Assembly (NCBI GenBank): GCA_963971575.1
Contig: OZ020611.1
Coordinates: 182,728,535-182,792,534, forward strand
Reading direction: 5' to 3'
DNA length: 64,000 bases
From: Liopterus haemorrhoidalis
Taxonomy: Eukaryota; Arthropoda; Insecta; Coleoptera; Dytiscidae
Positions 1 to 10,415 of this stretch are shown here, in pieces (within the stretch, counting starts at the first letter, position 1; every line of letters begins with the position of its first letter). The translations under genes were made by a program, and so were the position numbers. The notes under the pieces are model-generated. The model saw only the letters and a program-made list of their open reading frames with translations. It was not told where the DNA came from and searched no databases.

Positions 1-299
1 ATATCAGTAGTCTGAAGTGCTATTTTTCTGTAAAATCCCTTCGTAATTCTATAGACGAGTGACCGCAGACCGACTTAAGACCTGTGTAAAGGTCTGAGGT
101 GGTCATTTTCAAATTGCTTGGTCTTTCCTGTTTAAGGTTCATCTATAGGTATGTATTATATACTAAAATAAAATTAAAGTATATTTAAAAATCTTGTGGA
201 ATTTTATTGAAAACTACGTAATGGTATTTATGGCAAGACTTAAACAGATAAATAAAATCTTATACAGATAATCAATAAAAGAAATATTGCATGGACAAA
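1..299. other. unassigned AT-rich DNA
   Basis: I see no recognisable coding, RNA or repeat structure here. It may include more of the LINE 3' end that follows. Confidence 0.3.
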
Positions 300-550
300 C
301 ACAAATAAATTAGAATAAAAGTCGGTTTGAAAATCTGCACACACCTAGTGTGATGGTAAGAGGCTGTAAAGGGACTAGATACGATCAGATATCATAATCA
401 TAATAAACAACACATTAAAATAAGATACAATTTTAATAAATTTTATTAAAATAAGTTTAATTTTCACAGGAAGAGTATCCTCCTGTCAATGAGTACCCTG
501 TCATCACCTAAAGCAACTAACAAATCATAGCACAGTCCTAACCTTTCCAG
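300..550 (-). pseudogene. LINE 3' end with end of RNase H-type ORF (family L1, copy A)
   Basis: Read on the minus strand, about 466-550 gives a short stretch (LERLGLCYDLLVALGDDRVL) that matches the C-terminus of the LINE copies at 26735-28664 and 43300-44030. It is followed by a 3' untranslated stretch whose GATGGTAAGAGGCTGTAAAG block (plus-strand reading) recurs at 43482-43500. Only the extreme 3' end remains, as expected for 5'-truncated retroposition. No complete ORF is present. The identity rests on the three-way resemblance inside this window; the clade (I/R1/Jockey-like) is inference from the RNase H domain seen in the longer copies. Confidence 0.6.
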
Positions 551-728
551 ATGAATTAACTGCAAAAACGTATATGACAAAAAATGTTTAGAAAGAAAAA
601 AAAATGAATTTCATTACATGCTGTTCTTTAATTAGATGAATATTTTGGGGTTACTTAATATTTTTAACAGCGAAAAAAATTGTTAAGCATGAAGAAACGT
701 TTATTTTCTGCTCAGTCTAGTTTTTAAT

Positions 729-1015
729 CATCATCATCATTGGCGCGAGAGCCTGAAATGAGCCAAGGCCTCCTGTTTCCAGGTTTCGTGACCATGTTTT
801 CAATCTATGTACATTCAGGAGTAATATAGTCAGTATTACGTCCATTTTTTTTATCGTACGAAGAAATGCACCTACAGTTTAAAGACGGTTGCGAACGGCT
901 AAGCAGAACCTGTAATTTGTATAAATATTTTTACACAAATTATTTGACATAAGCAGGAATTGAACGCACGTCTGTGCCCTTGCTCAGCGATCAAGTAACA
1001 GGTAGTAGTAGGTAG
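729..1015 (-). mobile_element. SINE-like retroposon, family S1, copy 1
   Basis: Flanked by a perfect 12-bp target duplication, CTAGTTTTTAAT at 717-728 and 1016-1027, which fixes both ends and shows target-primed insertion. On the minus strand it has a promoter-like region with GTTCAATTCC (similar to a pol III B box), a body shared with 10140-10415 and 18272-18572, and a 3' tail of ATGATGATGATGA. It is 287 bp with no ORF. tRNA ancestry is possible but not shown: I do not see a convincing A box at the right spacing. Confidence 0.75.
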
Positions 1016-1027
1016 CTAGTTTTTAAT

Positions 1028-2659
1028 AAGATGATTTAATTGAAATATCTCACTTATTATTCACAACAGTAAGGTGACCGAGAGTCTTCCTTTGAGGACG
1101 ACAGTCTTCCTTTAGTGTGTCTTTTTCTGTTCAACCTACAGCCATGCATGTCCTTCTTTTGTTCTGTTTTGGAAACATGTGATCTTCTTATAGTAACTAG
1201 CAACATAATTGTAAATAACCTTATTTACAATAATTTACATAAGTTGCACGAGTGTCTTGTGAGTTTCTGTCATTGAGATGAACATATATGAATGCGTATT
1301 TCGTCGGTTTGGTACCTACTATTATTACCTATAGCCAGAGAGTGTGTAGAAAAAAATAAAATAAATAAAAAGTGTTTATCTGGAGAAAGAATATCCCTTC
1401 ATAAAAATCGTGAATGAAAAAAAATAATAGATGGTAAACTGGTTTGTTCTACAGAGTTTAACTTGTATTTCTTTATTATTAAGTAAACCTGACTATATAG
1501 CAGTTTTTTTAGTAGTCTCCACAGGCATTTGGAAATCCTGATTAACTTAACAGCAAATTGTATGTTGCTTGATAGTGCTTGTAAAAATATCAATTAAAAG
1601 GCACAAAATAACGCACCGTTTATTAATTTAATAAACAACGACTATTTACAATCAATACAGAACAATATTTTATATTAGCTATCATTACATATTACAAATG
1701 ATGTTCTAAAAACTTGCCATTCTAACATGTATAACAAAAAAGAAAAAAACCGATACGTCAGCTAGTTTGAAGTAGTATACAAATTGTCTGCATACTCTAG
1801 AACCATTCCAGGCACAAGCTAAAGAGCAAAGAAGTGAAAAAACAATATAATGAATCAAAAGAGAAAATTTGCAAAACAATAAATATATTATGTATTATAA
1901 TTGATTTGAGACAAAACTAATTGAAAAATGACAGCAAATATGTTTGTATTGGTGCGATCAATCACAGGATATAAGGTTCAGTGGACAGCACATTAGTTTC
2001 TGACTAAACCGGACGGAACAGAATGAAATTCAATCTGCTTCGTTCCATGCTGCGGTGTGTTGAATTGTATTAATAAGAGGATATTGAAATATGTTATAAG
2101 CATTTTTGTTATAATCCGTGACAGACTGTGTATTATGAAACTGTAATGACAGGCAAGAAATAAACTCTAGCTGTGTTCATAAGTTCAGCTACTGGAGCAG
2201 AAAATAATTTCACCAATATGCTCGACTAATTTAAACAACAAAATTATCTCTCGAATAATTTTATTACGGGGTTTGACAAGGTGTGAAGATTCATCAACCC
2301 ATCGTAAACTTTAGGCTCAAGGAGAGCATGTCGTCCTAGTATGACATGCTATGAATGCTCAGTGCTTACCAACCAGTGTGTCACGAATCTTCTTGTGCCA
2401 CAACTCAGTTGTAAGAGAAATATATAGCTTAAATAAATCTAAATAAAACTGAAATTGAAAATTTCAATTCAAAAGAGTCTTCATCGTTTACAGATTACAA
2501 TTTGCAGTCTGCTCTTCTTCGGTTTTGCACTCCTCTTGGATTATAAGCCAAAAGGAGCGCAAGAGCCCAAGAATTGCAATGCAGTGACGCTTGAAAATTT
2601 TGCAAGTGGGCATTCTTATTGACGAATAAACAAGTAAAAACGAGTAGAGCGCCCCACCT
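1028..2659. other. no recognisable feature
   Basis: Very AT-rich sequence with only short chance reading frames. A short imperfect repeat of GTCTTCCTTT lies near 1083-1110. Nothing else is supported. Confidence 0.4.
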
Positions 2660-3215
2660 ATGGACAAAATTGAGTTTCGCTCCGTCATAAAGTTATTCAT
2701 AAAACAAGGAAAAACACCTAAAACATTTTTTGAAGAGATGACAACGGTTTATGAGGACTGTTGTCCTGGAAAATCTATGGTTTACAAATGGCATTGCATT
2801 TTTAAGTAAGAGAGTCGATTAAAGACGACCCTCGCTCAGGACGGCCCGCAGAGGCCATTTCTTCAAAATTATTGAAAAAGTTGAAAAATCAGCACTTAGG
2901 AATATCAAAAGTCAGTGCAAGACGGGTGCCGAGAATGCTCACGTTGCTTTAGAAACAACAATGAGTCGAGTGTCCTCTAGAGTTTTTTAAACCTCTGCAG
3001 AGAAAACAAAGATGAAGTTTTGAACCGGATTGTTACTGGAGATGAAACATGAGTTCAGCATTATGAGTCTGAGTCGAAGCAAGAGTCATTGCAGTGGATT
3101 AAAAACGGCACAACTCCCCTCAAAATATTCAAAACTTCACAGTCTGCAGGGAAAATCATGTCTTCTGTTTTTCGGATATGGAGGGTATCCTGCTGGTCGA
3201 CTATAAAAATAATAT
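2660..3215 (+). pseudogene. mariner-type transposase remnant
   Basis: Starting at the ATG at 2660, the translation runs MDKIEFRSVIKLFIKQGKTP and continues into FFEEMTTVYEDCCPGKSMVY, the N-terminal helix-turn-helix half of a mariner (IS630/Tc1/mariner) transposase. After several frameshifts come DPRSGRPAE-like linker residues, then VTGDET, the motif holding the first catalytic Asp of the DD34D triad, then QESLQWIKNGTTPLK and KTSQSAGKIMSSVF of the catalytic core. Stops and frame changes are frequent. The second and third Asp regions are missing after about 3215, and I found no terminal inverted repeats. An old dead copy, of a different lineage from the other mariners here. Confidence 0.8.
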
Positions 3216-3419
3216 ATATCGTATATATCTATATCACACAGTTCTATGTAAAATTCAATGACGTCTGTGAACTTCTTATACCCAACCTACCTACGTCTGT
3301 AGGTTTTATCTTCGTTTGTTATATTTGAATATATTAATATAAACGTATGTATATGTTTTTGTATAAGAAGTGTTTCTATTGCAGATATGCCTAGAGCGTA
3401 TGAAACAATACAATAATTC

Positions 3420-3610
3420 TTTCTTCTTCTAGATTGAACCATACCCTTTCTCTGGCGGGTGTTGGTCAAGTAAATCTTGCCCGAGTATATATCTTATCAC
3501 GGTCCTCAAAAATCTCATTTCCGCTATTTCTGATTTTTTTTAGTACCCATGATTTGTTACTGTATGTGAGATTCGGACCTGCCATTGATTTATAAAACTA
3601 ATTTTAAATG
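3420..3610 (-). pseudogene. LINE reverse-transcriptase C-terminal scrap
   Basis: On the minus strand one frame reads KSMAGPNLTYSNKSWVL, like the YGSESW/VLTK segment after the RT domain of endonuclease-RT LINEs. A second frame then reads EIAEMRFLRTVIRY, like the conserved AEMRFLRR-type block. A frameshift separates them. Together they look like about 60 codons of a decayed LINE ORF2, perhaps the same class as 36963-37420. Short and degenerate, so moderate confidence. Confidence 0.45.
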
Positions 3611-4479
3611 AATCATTAAAATAATTGTTGAATTCAGTATTTTGGCTTCTTTTCATCTTTTTCATACAATTAATTTCTATTTTCCTTTCGGGATGTTATT
3701 TTGCCCCTAAATGTTACTATGTCGCATTAACAAAAATATTTGGAAGCAATGATGTAGCTAAATATATGTGGTTTCTTTGGCCTAAAAATGATGTGGAAGA
3801 AAACATACATATTTCAATATATAGCGGGTATTTAATAAGTGAAAGGACAACATGGTTTTTTAAGCAAAAATTGCACTAATATATACTATTTTCTTAATTC
3901 AATTAATACTTGTTTATAACCTTTATACTTTAACTTTTAGTCTCGATTAAAAACCTTTCTATTAATGTTTAACATTAAATTAAAAAATAATAATATCTGA
4001 TATATTTGTCGAACAACACAAACAATTCAATAACTTTCGAAAAAATAATCTGATTGAAAAAACATGGTGGTATGCCGGGTCACATAAATTTGGAATATTT
4101 ACATTTTTTCAGATTTTTCAACCAGCCCTTCTGCGAAATAGGGTTCGGAACAAAAGGTTAATTTTTGTTCAAAATAAAAACATGAGATGTTTCAAGTGGA
4201 AAATGGTTATCAACATAGGTTCGATTAAGAAAAATTACAGCATATAACTGAAATCTGAAAAAAAATCATCATTTTATTTCAATAATAAAAATCATAAGTT
4301 ACCAAATGAAAATATTAAGTTTACATTACAATAATAATTGAATAAAGTTAATTTATTCCTTTTTAAACATTCTTGGAAAATAGGTAAATAATAATAATTG
4401 TTCTCTCTTGTTAGGAACTTGTTCACCATAAGTTAAAGAATCGAAACAGCACAGAAGAAGACAAGAATGATTAAAATCG
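3611..4479. other. AT-rich stretch with one unrecognised 84-codon frame
   Basis: A plus-strand frame at 3625-3879 begins with a hydrophobic segment (about residues 5-25) and ends in a less hydrophobic part. I do not recognise it, and it could be chance in this base composition. The rest of the stretch shows nothing. Confidence 0.2.
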
Positions 4480-4700
4480 TTCTCTAAAAAAAGTAGTGTT
4501 ACAGGACTCTAAAAAATGAACTTTTAGTGTATCATGAAGTCCCTCTGTTTTCGTGTTAATTATTTACACTATTTTGGTTAAATTTAGTAGAAAGTTTACA
4601 CTTACATACTGGTTAAATTATAGTGTTAGAAAATAAAATAGTATTAAAGTAGTGTTAATTTTAACACTGAAAAAGTAATATTACATAAAAATAACACTAT
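4480..4700 (+). repeat. dispersed repeat R1, copy 1
   Basis: This block resembles 34345-34530 along its length: AATGAAC..TTTAGTGT, then AGTCCCTC, AATTATTTACACT, and GTTAATTTTAACACTGAAAAA near the 3' side. AGTGTT/AACACT motifs give it self-complementary character. No ORF and no clear target duplication; the class is unknown. Confidence 0.55.
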
Positions 4701-5751
4701 CTGAATAAATGATGATTTAAACGGTGATATGGTTAAAAATATTGAACTTTTTACTTTTTTTAAAATAAAAATTATAACATTAAAATTTTAACGAAACTGT
4801 GAATGAACTTTTACACATGAATTTTTTGTTGTGTAATAATGGAATCAACAAAATTCGGTAAATTGCCTAAGTGTACACGATATGCATACGTTCGTACGAA
4901 CGCCGAGTACGTTCGAACGAACAATGAGACATTTATTATCAATTTATTGAATTTGCAATTATTTATATTTATATGTCGACCATTTAACGTACGTTCGCTT
5001 CGCGTACTGAAATTCGGGCACGCATTGTGTACGTTAAGCAAATGCTGACTGTACATAAATCTATATTAAATCTTTTATTGACAGTTTGATAAATGTAACA
5101 GATTGTTCACTTATTATTCAAAACAGACGGCTCAGTTCTGTAATCCTTCCAAGTTCCGTAATCTGTGATCCTGGGCTGAGAGAGCGGTCCGCTCCGATCA
5201 CTAGTGTACTTTTATTGGAAAGTCCTGTAGGTGTCCCGCTGGCTGATATGCATGCAGCCCCGCGTGTTCCATGTAATTGCCTTCTATTAAACTGTGCGAG
5301 TTATTTTTATCGCGCGTATCGGATATTTGAATTTTATACATAGTACCGTAATGAAACGGAGGGTTCCTTACTCCTCCTGTTCCGTCAGTATCATTTACAT
5401 AAAACAAACATTGCCGTTGTTTTTCTTGTCGGCCCGAGACAGAATTCTGTCACGTATTTCAAAGAATCCCTGCTAGTTCCCGTTTTTAATAACGTTACTG
5501 CCGCTGCCTGCCACCCCACATCTCTGGCCAGAAGCCAAGGGGTGTGTGTTACTAATACAATCAGTGGTTTCATCATCCTAACACTTGTACAAACCATTTA
5601 TTCATTCCAATATCTTATACGGCGCTTCTTTTTATTCATTTCGATTTGTAGGTCTTGTCATCGCTTTCTCTAATCAATAAATTCTAATACATTTTGATAA
5701 AATTAAGGGAGATGATGTCATATGAAACTAGGGTTGTCACCAGAGATGGGC
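4701..5751. other. mixed stretch with CG-rich palindromes and a moderate-GC block
   Basis: At 4888-4922 short palindromic motifs (CGTTCGTACGAACG, CGTTCGAACG) cluster, which is why both strands appear open there. At 5140-5580 GC and CpG rise clearly above the surroundings, with no recognisable protein on either strand. This could be old repeat, regulatory DNA or an exon too short to identify. Confidence 0.25.
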
Positions 5752-7038
5752 ATTTTGAGCTCAGTTTGTGGATCCGGCACAGTGGATCATGTTCACTTTA
5801 CTGAGTTGATTTAGTGAACCAGCTCAGTAACCGATCCCACGAAAATCAGCTCCTTAGAAGGTCAGTCCCACCTACACTTCAACGCGATTGTTAGTTTCCA
5901 ATATTCACGTGGTACGTCTCTTAATGCATTTGCTTTTTATGAATTCTAAACGTAATTTATGACTAAACTTAATTGTTGACAAACTCCGTCACTCTCTATC
6001 TCCTTCACTGTCTTGCTTTAAAGATATAAATAAGATAAATAAATAATATTCTAAAGAAGTGAATTTTCTAATATTTTTGTTATGGTTGGTTTTCAACTAC
6101 TGGTTTAATAATAAGCTTTTAGTAATTAATAAACGATTACTATTGGCCCCGTTGTTAATAATAAAATAAACAACTCACTTTAGGATCAAGTAGGTTATCC
6201 TACAAACGGGACGATAAGCAATCATGGAAAATAGATTTTAGTAAAATGTAATGTAATGGATTCCGGAAAAGGTAGTGGTATTTAGAAACACTTTATTGAA
6301 CTTGATTGAAGTATGAATTTTGCGGAAAAATTAAAAGTGCCAGAGGTGGTTCCACAGGAAACTTATATCCTATGACAGCGATGTCTAACCCTATTTCTCA
6401 GGCGGGTCAAAATTGAATTGGAAATTTTGTAGATACAAATCGTGGGGCAAATTTATAATGCGTAAATAAAAATCTGCTTCTTTAGGGTGAAGTATGTATG
6501 TAGAAGCCCCTGCTAATATCGTTAACTCTACCTGAGCTAACGGCCTTGTACTTGATGTGTATAATAAAGGTATTGTTATTAACAGTAGTAGAATTCTATT
6601 TCGTTATTATTATCATAATTGTCGATTTTCCTACCGTTTCATGAATGCGCACTCTTAGACCAAAACTTAGTTATTTTAGAATCACTCTTTAGAATCTTCA
6701 GAACTACAAAGATTTTTGTGCGAGTCATTTGAAATCATCATACGGGACATTGTGTGACCCGCGGGTCATACGTTCACCATCAGTGGTCTATGAGCTGCTA
6801 TGTGCATAATACATCACAAACCGAGTTCTGGCGAGGCTCGGCATGGACACTAAGCCTGCTCTATTCGATTATAGTTCATAATCCCGTAAACCCAACCGAA
6901 TCCCTGAACCTATGCCGTTCATTTAAATTTGATGAGTCGGCTCACTTCGGTCAGTTTACTGATACAGTTCAGTGAGCCGTTATGTTCATAGCGTTAGGAA
7001 ACAACTATCCCTAGGTGCCACCTAGAGCCTCAATCTAC
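5752..7038. other. possible decayed hAT element
   Basis: The left side has AGAGATGGGCATTTTGAG followed by GTTCACTTTACTGAGTTG-type motifs. The right side (about 6930-6990) has GTTCAGTGAGCCGTTATG. This arrangement, GATGGGC ends plus GGTTCACTGA-type subterminal repeats, is common in hAT elements. I could not match an 8-bp target duplication, so the boundaries are only suggested. No transposase is visible. Confidence 0.3.
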
Positions 7039-7046
7039 CCTGGAGA

Positions 7047-7287
7047 CATAGGTGGATCCAGTAACATTTTCAGGGGGGGGGGTTATTTAATTGAAAAGAA
7101 AAATACAAATTTGTATAACGCCTTCCCTCTGAACGTTCCCTAGAAAGAAACTAATATTTTATTTTTCTACAAAACGATATAGTCAATAAACAATCATTTT
7201 TTATATTTTTTCCATGTAAATTATTATAAAATATACATTTTTCCAAGGAGAGTGCAATCACCCCCATTCCCGCAGGATCCGCCCTTG
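7047..7287. mobile_element. hAT-type MITE, 241 bp
   Basis: Ends are related inverted repeats: CATAGGTGGATCCAG on the left and, reverse-complemented, CAAGGGCGGATCCTG on the right. Flanks CCTGGAGA (7039-7046) and CTTGGAGA (7288-7295) match at 7 of 8 positions, the size expected of hAT target duplications. Non-coding, with a G9 run inside. Confidence 0.65.
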
Positions 7288-7339
7288 CTTGGAGATAAAA
7301 AAGTGTCTCAAATAAGTAAATGTTATTTCGTTAAATCAC

Positions 7340-7590
7340 TCCCCGAACAGTTAATGTGCGGGGGACAGGTATTCAATAAGTCACTTGATGAGCGAGAGCA
7401 GTTGTTCAAAATATCAGTTGAAGAGTAGGGTCAAAACATCGGAAATCGCTTAAGCAGTGGAGGGCAGAAATTCTAAAATTTATATGGGGAGCGGGGGACA
7501 GAAATTAAGAAAAGCACGAGTGGGAGCAGTAATTCAAAAACTCAGTTCAGCAGCGGGGGCAGAACTTCAAAAGTCACTTGAATAAAATAT
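7340..7590 (+). repeat. degenerate tandem repeat
   Basis: Motifs such as AGCGGGGGACAGAAATT, ATTCAAAAAGTCACTTGA and GGGGGCAGAACTTC recur at irregular spacings of roughly 40-60 bp. A related GGGGTAGTAATTCCAAAAA..CACTTGAGG piece lies at 15232-15257. Probably an eroded minisatellite. Confidence 0.45.
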
Positions 7591-8027
7591 TAACAGTAAT
7601 ATATAAAAATAAATTAGCTGTATATTTCGCACAACCTGGAGAAATAATGATCCAATCCGGAACTCGGACACAAGTCTATCTTCAAAACCCGGAGTTTCCG
7701 GATTAAACTATAGGTATTATGCAACAAATTTTTCATTTCATATGTATACCCCGCAGATACGTACCCAATGCTTCTCGAGAATGTACGAAATGCGAAAGGT
7801 GTTCCTAAAGTGAATCATTATCATAGTTATATTTATCCATGCTTGTAATACATTGTAATCGTCATTATATGAGGCTAACATACCTAAATAACGTATTTAT
7901 AATTAAAATAAACACTGTACCTTATTTTATGAAAAAAAAAAAGATGTAAAGTGTGAATATTTACACATTTCAGGGTTTTTATATTTCAAGAGATTGTTAA
8001 ATGATTTTTTAAAATAAATGTTTGCTT
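7591..8027. other. no recognisable feature
   Basis: AT-rich sequence without long frames or repeats that I can identify. Confidence 0.35.
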
Positions 8028-8109
8028 CTATAAACTAGTGCTGGGAACCGAAACCGGTTTTCCGGGTACCCGGTTCCGGTTATCGGGTAAAACCGGGTTT
8101 GTAATTTTC

Positions 8110-8278
8110 GCGTTACCCGGATACCCGGTTCCGAATACCCGGTTCCGGATACCCGGTTTCGGATACCCGGTTTCGGATACCCGATTTCGGATACCCGGTT
8201 TCGGATACCCGGTTTCGGATACCCGCTTTCGGATACCCGGTTTCAGATACCCGATTCCAGATACCCGGTTTCGTTAGA
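8110..8278 (+). repeat. 14-bp minisatellite in the left hAT unit
   Basis: About eleven imperfect copies of GGATACCCGGTTTC run head to tail, with single-base variants (CCGATTTC, CCGCTTTC, CAGATACC). The array lies inside the left unit of the compound element and opens long frames on both strands that are not genes. Confidence 0.9.
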
Positions 8279-8723
8279 TAAACGACGTGATAGCAACAAA
8301 AAAGAAGAAGGATCGAAGTAGTGCGCAAAAAAAAGGAAGTCGAATCAAAGTAATGAGCAAAAAAATATTTGAAACTAGGTATTCGAAATCGGGTTACTCA
8401 CGGGAAAATTATGTGCACGGTTTTACTTGACCGGATATCTGTTAAACCGGTTTCGGTTCCCCGCACTGTTATTTATTATTTACTTAATATTATTTTATTT
8501 TGTTCGGAACACAAACAGAACAGGCCCAGCGAAGTGTTCACTACTACATATATACTATGTTAATACGTAATTAAACAAACTTGTACTTGAAACACAATAA
8601 TTAGTTGAATATAAAAATAGTTAAATATAATAAACTGTTACAATACATATTATTAATATTGATGACAAATTTTGTCTTTACAATATTTATTGAACATTTT
8701 AACCGACACATTGATAATGTTAA

Positions 8724-9243
8724 CCCTTTACTGCATGAATTTTTATTTTTGGCTGAAATAATTCATGAGCATTAGGAATTGGTTCTTATTGATAGGAAAT
8801 TAATTAAAAAATTATATTTAAAATATTAATTATTATTTTTATGAAAAAATAATAATTAAAATAACAATTTAGGGTATGTGCAATACATGGAACATTATGA
8901 TTCTACATTATGTTACAAAAGAAAATGATTCCGTATTATTTGCTCGTCAATTGCTAGGTGTTCTTCATGAGGGATTAAGAGCACTCGCCCTCGAATTTTT
9001 GAAAGAAAAGGTCGTATCTTCTAGTTGTCTTTTCTCAATAAATTCAGAGTTATCGTTGAAGTGAAAATTCCACTTGATATCCTCAAATCTATTGCAGCCC
9101 ATTACTTGAGATACTGCAGGATCCATTGCTGTGTATGTGGCATATATGAACATTTATGAAGTAACGTTCTGATTCAGTTTTAAAAGTAAAATAAAAAATA
9201 AAAATCGGAATGTGTCATATATGGCACACTATGCGGTAAAGGG
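8724..9243. mobile_element. piggyBac-type deletion derivative (MITE), 520 bp
   Basis: Bounded by TTAA on both sides (8720-8723 and 9244-9247), the exact target site of piggyBac elements. Terminal inverted repeats are CCCTTTACTGCAT and, on the right, CCCTTTACCGCAT. A fragment with piggyBac transposase character lies inside (8965-9153, minus), so this is a deletion derivative rather than unrelated DNA. It sits inside a LINE reading frame that continues on both sides. Confidence 0.8.
8965..9153 (-). pseudogene. piggyBac transposase fragment
   Basis: A 62-codon minus-strand frame contains MGCNRFEDIKWNFHFNDNSE, which fits the family pattern M-x-R-x-R-F-x-x-I-x-x-x-L-H-F-N-D-N near the start of the piggyBac DDE transposase domain. 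The catalytic Asp residues lie outside the fragment and nothing else of the protein is visible. The placement between piggyBac-like ends with TTAA flanks supports the call. It cannot be functional alone. Confidence 0.65.
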
Positions 9244-9779
9244 TTAACATCTGAGAAATTATTATTGTAAGTACTACAGAGTCTGACTATTGGAGAATTT
9301 TGGTTAGAATTCGTGTTCGCAAAAGGTATACAAAGAAGCGAAGAAGATCGCGTATTGTACACTGGAACATTAATAGTGATTAAGTTTTGTAGTTCAACAC
9401 AAGATAATAGATTATTAAGAATTTTATGCAAAATTTTCATATCAGTCAAAGTGCGACGATCCTTTAGTGTGAGAAAATTAAACTCGGCGCAACATATATT
9501 ATAATTGATATAGTTATAATATATCAAAAATATATATTATAAAGAAGTTGTTTAGAATTAAAATAAAGTAACGATTACATTTTTATTTTTTTTCTATTCA
9601 AAATTGAAAATGTATATAACAAAAAACGTACGTAGTAGATGCACGTCAGCAAGTATTACTTAACGTATCTCAATCACAATAACCATAACAGTTATGATGC
9701 TGGAAACCGAAACATGTTTAACGGGTATCCGGTTCTGGATTTCGGGCAAAACGGTACGTAATTTTGAAGTAACCCGGTT

Positions 9780-9960
9780 CCGGATACCTCATCCCGAATA
9801 CCCGGTTCCGATTACCCGGTTCCGAGTACCCGGTTTCGGATACCCGGTTCCGGATACCCGGTTCCGGATACCCGGTTCCGGATACCCGGTTCCGGATACC
9901 CGGTTTCGGATACCCGGTTCCGGATACCCGGTTCCGAAACCGGGTAACCGGGTAAACCCG
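9780..9960 (+). repeat. 14-bp minisatellite in the right hAT unit
   Basis: About ten copies of GGATACCCGGTTCC in tandem, differing from the left-unit array mainly by TTCC instead of TTTC. The two arrays have homogenised separately. Both strands are open by periodicity only. Confidence 0.9.
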
Positions 9961-10139
9961 GACCCGGTTTTTTTTTTGGAACCGGTTCCGGTTCCGTCAA
10001 GATCAATTTCTGACAGCACTACTATAAACTCTACAGTTCTCCATGGGTCTATAGGAGCCAAAATTGAATTCAAAATAGACAAGGTTATTTTCCTCTTTTA
10101 AAAACATTTACATTTTTTTCTTCTTCATTTTGGGACAGT

Positions 10140-10415
10140 TTACATCATCATCATTAGCGCAACAGCCCGAGGAGAGCCTAGGCTTCCTATTTCCAGGTTT
10201 CATGACCATGTTTTCAATCTATGTACATTCAGGAGTAATATGGTCAGTATTACTTCCATTTTTTAGCGTACCTACACAGAAAGGCACCTACAGTTTATAG
10301 CCGGTTGCGAACGACTAAGCAGAACCTGTGATTTTTATAAATCACAGGTTCTGCCCTTACTTAGCGGATAAATATCAGGTACAAACGGTATAACGTTTGC
10401 GGCTACAGGCTTGCT
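10140..10415 (-). mobile_element. SINE-like retroposon, family S1, copy 2
   Basis: Colinear with 729-1015 and 18272-18572: the plus strand reads CATCATCATCATTAGCGCAA, TTTCCAGGTTTCATGACCAT and GGCACCTACAGTTTATAGCC. A local inverted repeat, ATCACAGGTTCTG against AGAACCTGTGATT, at about 10320-10350 is peculiar to this copy and looks like an internal rearrangement. No clear target duplication found. Confidence 0.7.

Larger units (their letters stand above)
8640..9505 (-). pseudogene. LINE ORF2 C-terminal fragment split by the piggyBac MITE
   Basis: On the minus strand 9248-9495 reads LTLKDRRTLTDMKILHKILN, then the VYNTRSSSLL block and SPIVRLCSTYNN, the C-terminal region after the RT domain of CR1/Jockey-type LINEs. 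The frame is interrupted at the TTAA. Across the MITE (8640-8719) the same frame continues for about 20 more codons, including a VKMFNKYCKD segment typical of the last helix, then stops. The reading phase is kept once the insert and one TTAA copy are ignored. 5' truncated. Confidence 0.75.
8036..10021. mobile_element. compound hAT-like element made of two minisatellite-bearing units
   Basis: The outermost bases are TAGTGCTG (8036-8043) and CAGCACTA (10014-10021), an exact inverted repeat. The flanks are an exact 8-bp duplication, CTATAAAC, at 8028-8035 and 10022-10029. Inside are two related units: 8036-8468, whose right end reverse-complements to CAGTGCGGGGAACCG, and about 9695-10021, whose left end is TGATGCTGGAAACCG. 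Neither inner end has a matching 8-bp flank. Between the units lie a LINE fragment and a piggyBac MITE. The sequence supports insertion of the whole as one hAT-like unit, or recombination between two copies. No hAT transposase is visible. Confidence 0.6.

Noticed and set aside
4811..5056. Overlapping frames on both strands around 4840-5050
   Set aside because: Explained by CGTTCG/CGTACG palindromes; no protein similarity on either strand.
5752..7000. Complete hAT element
   Set aside because: Both sides have hAT-like motifs, but no matching 8-bp flanks or convincing inverted termini were found.
8038..10101. Open frames over the GGATACCCGG arrays
   Set aside because: Created by the 14-bp minisatellite on both strands; no start context or protein similarity.
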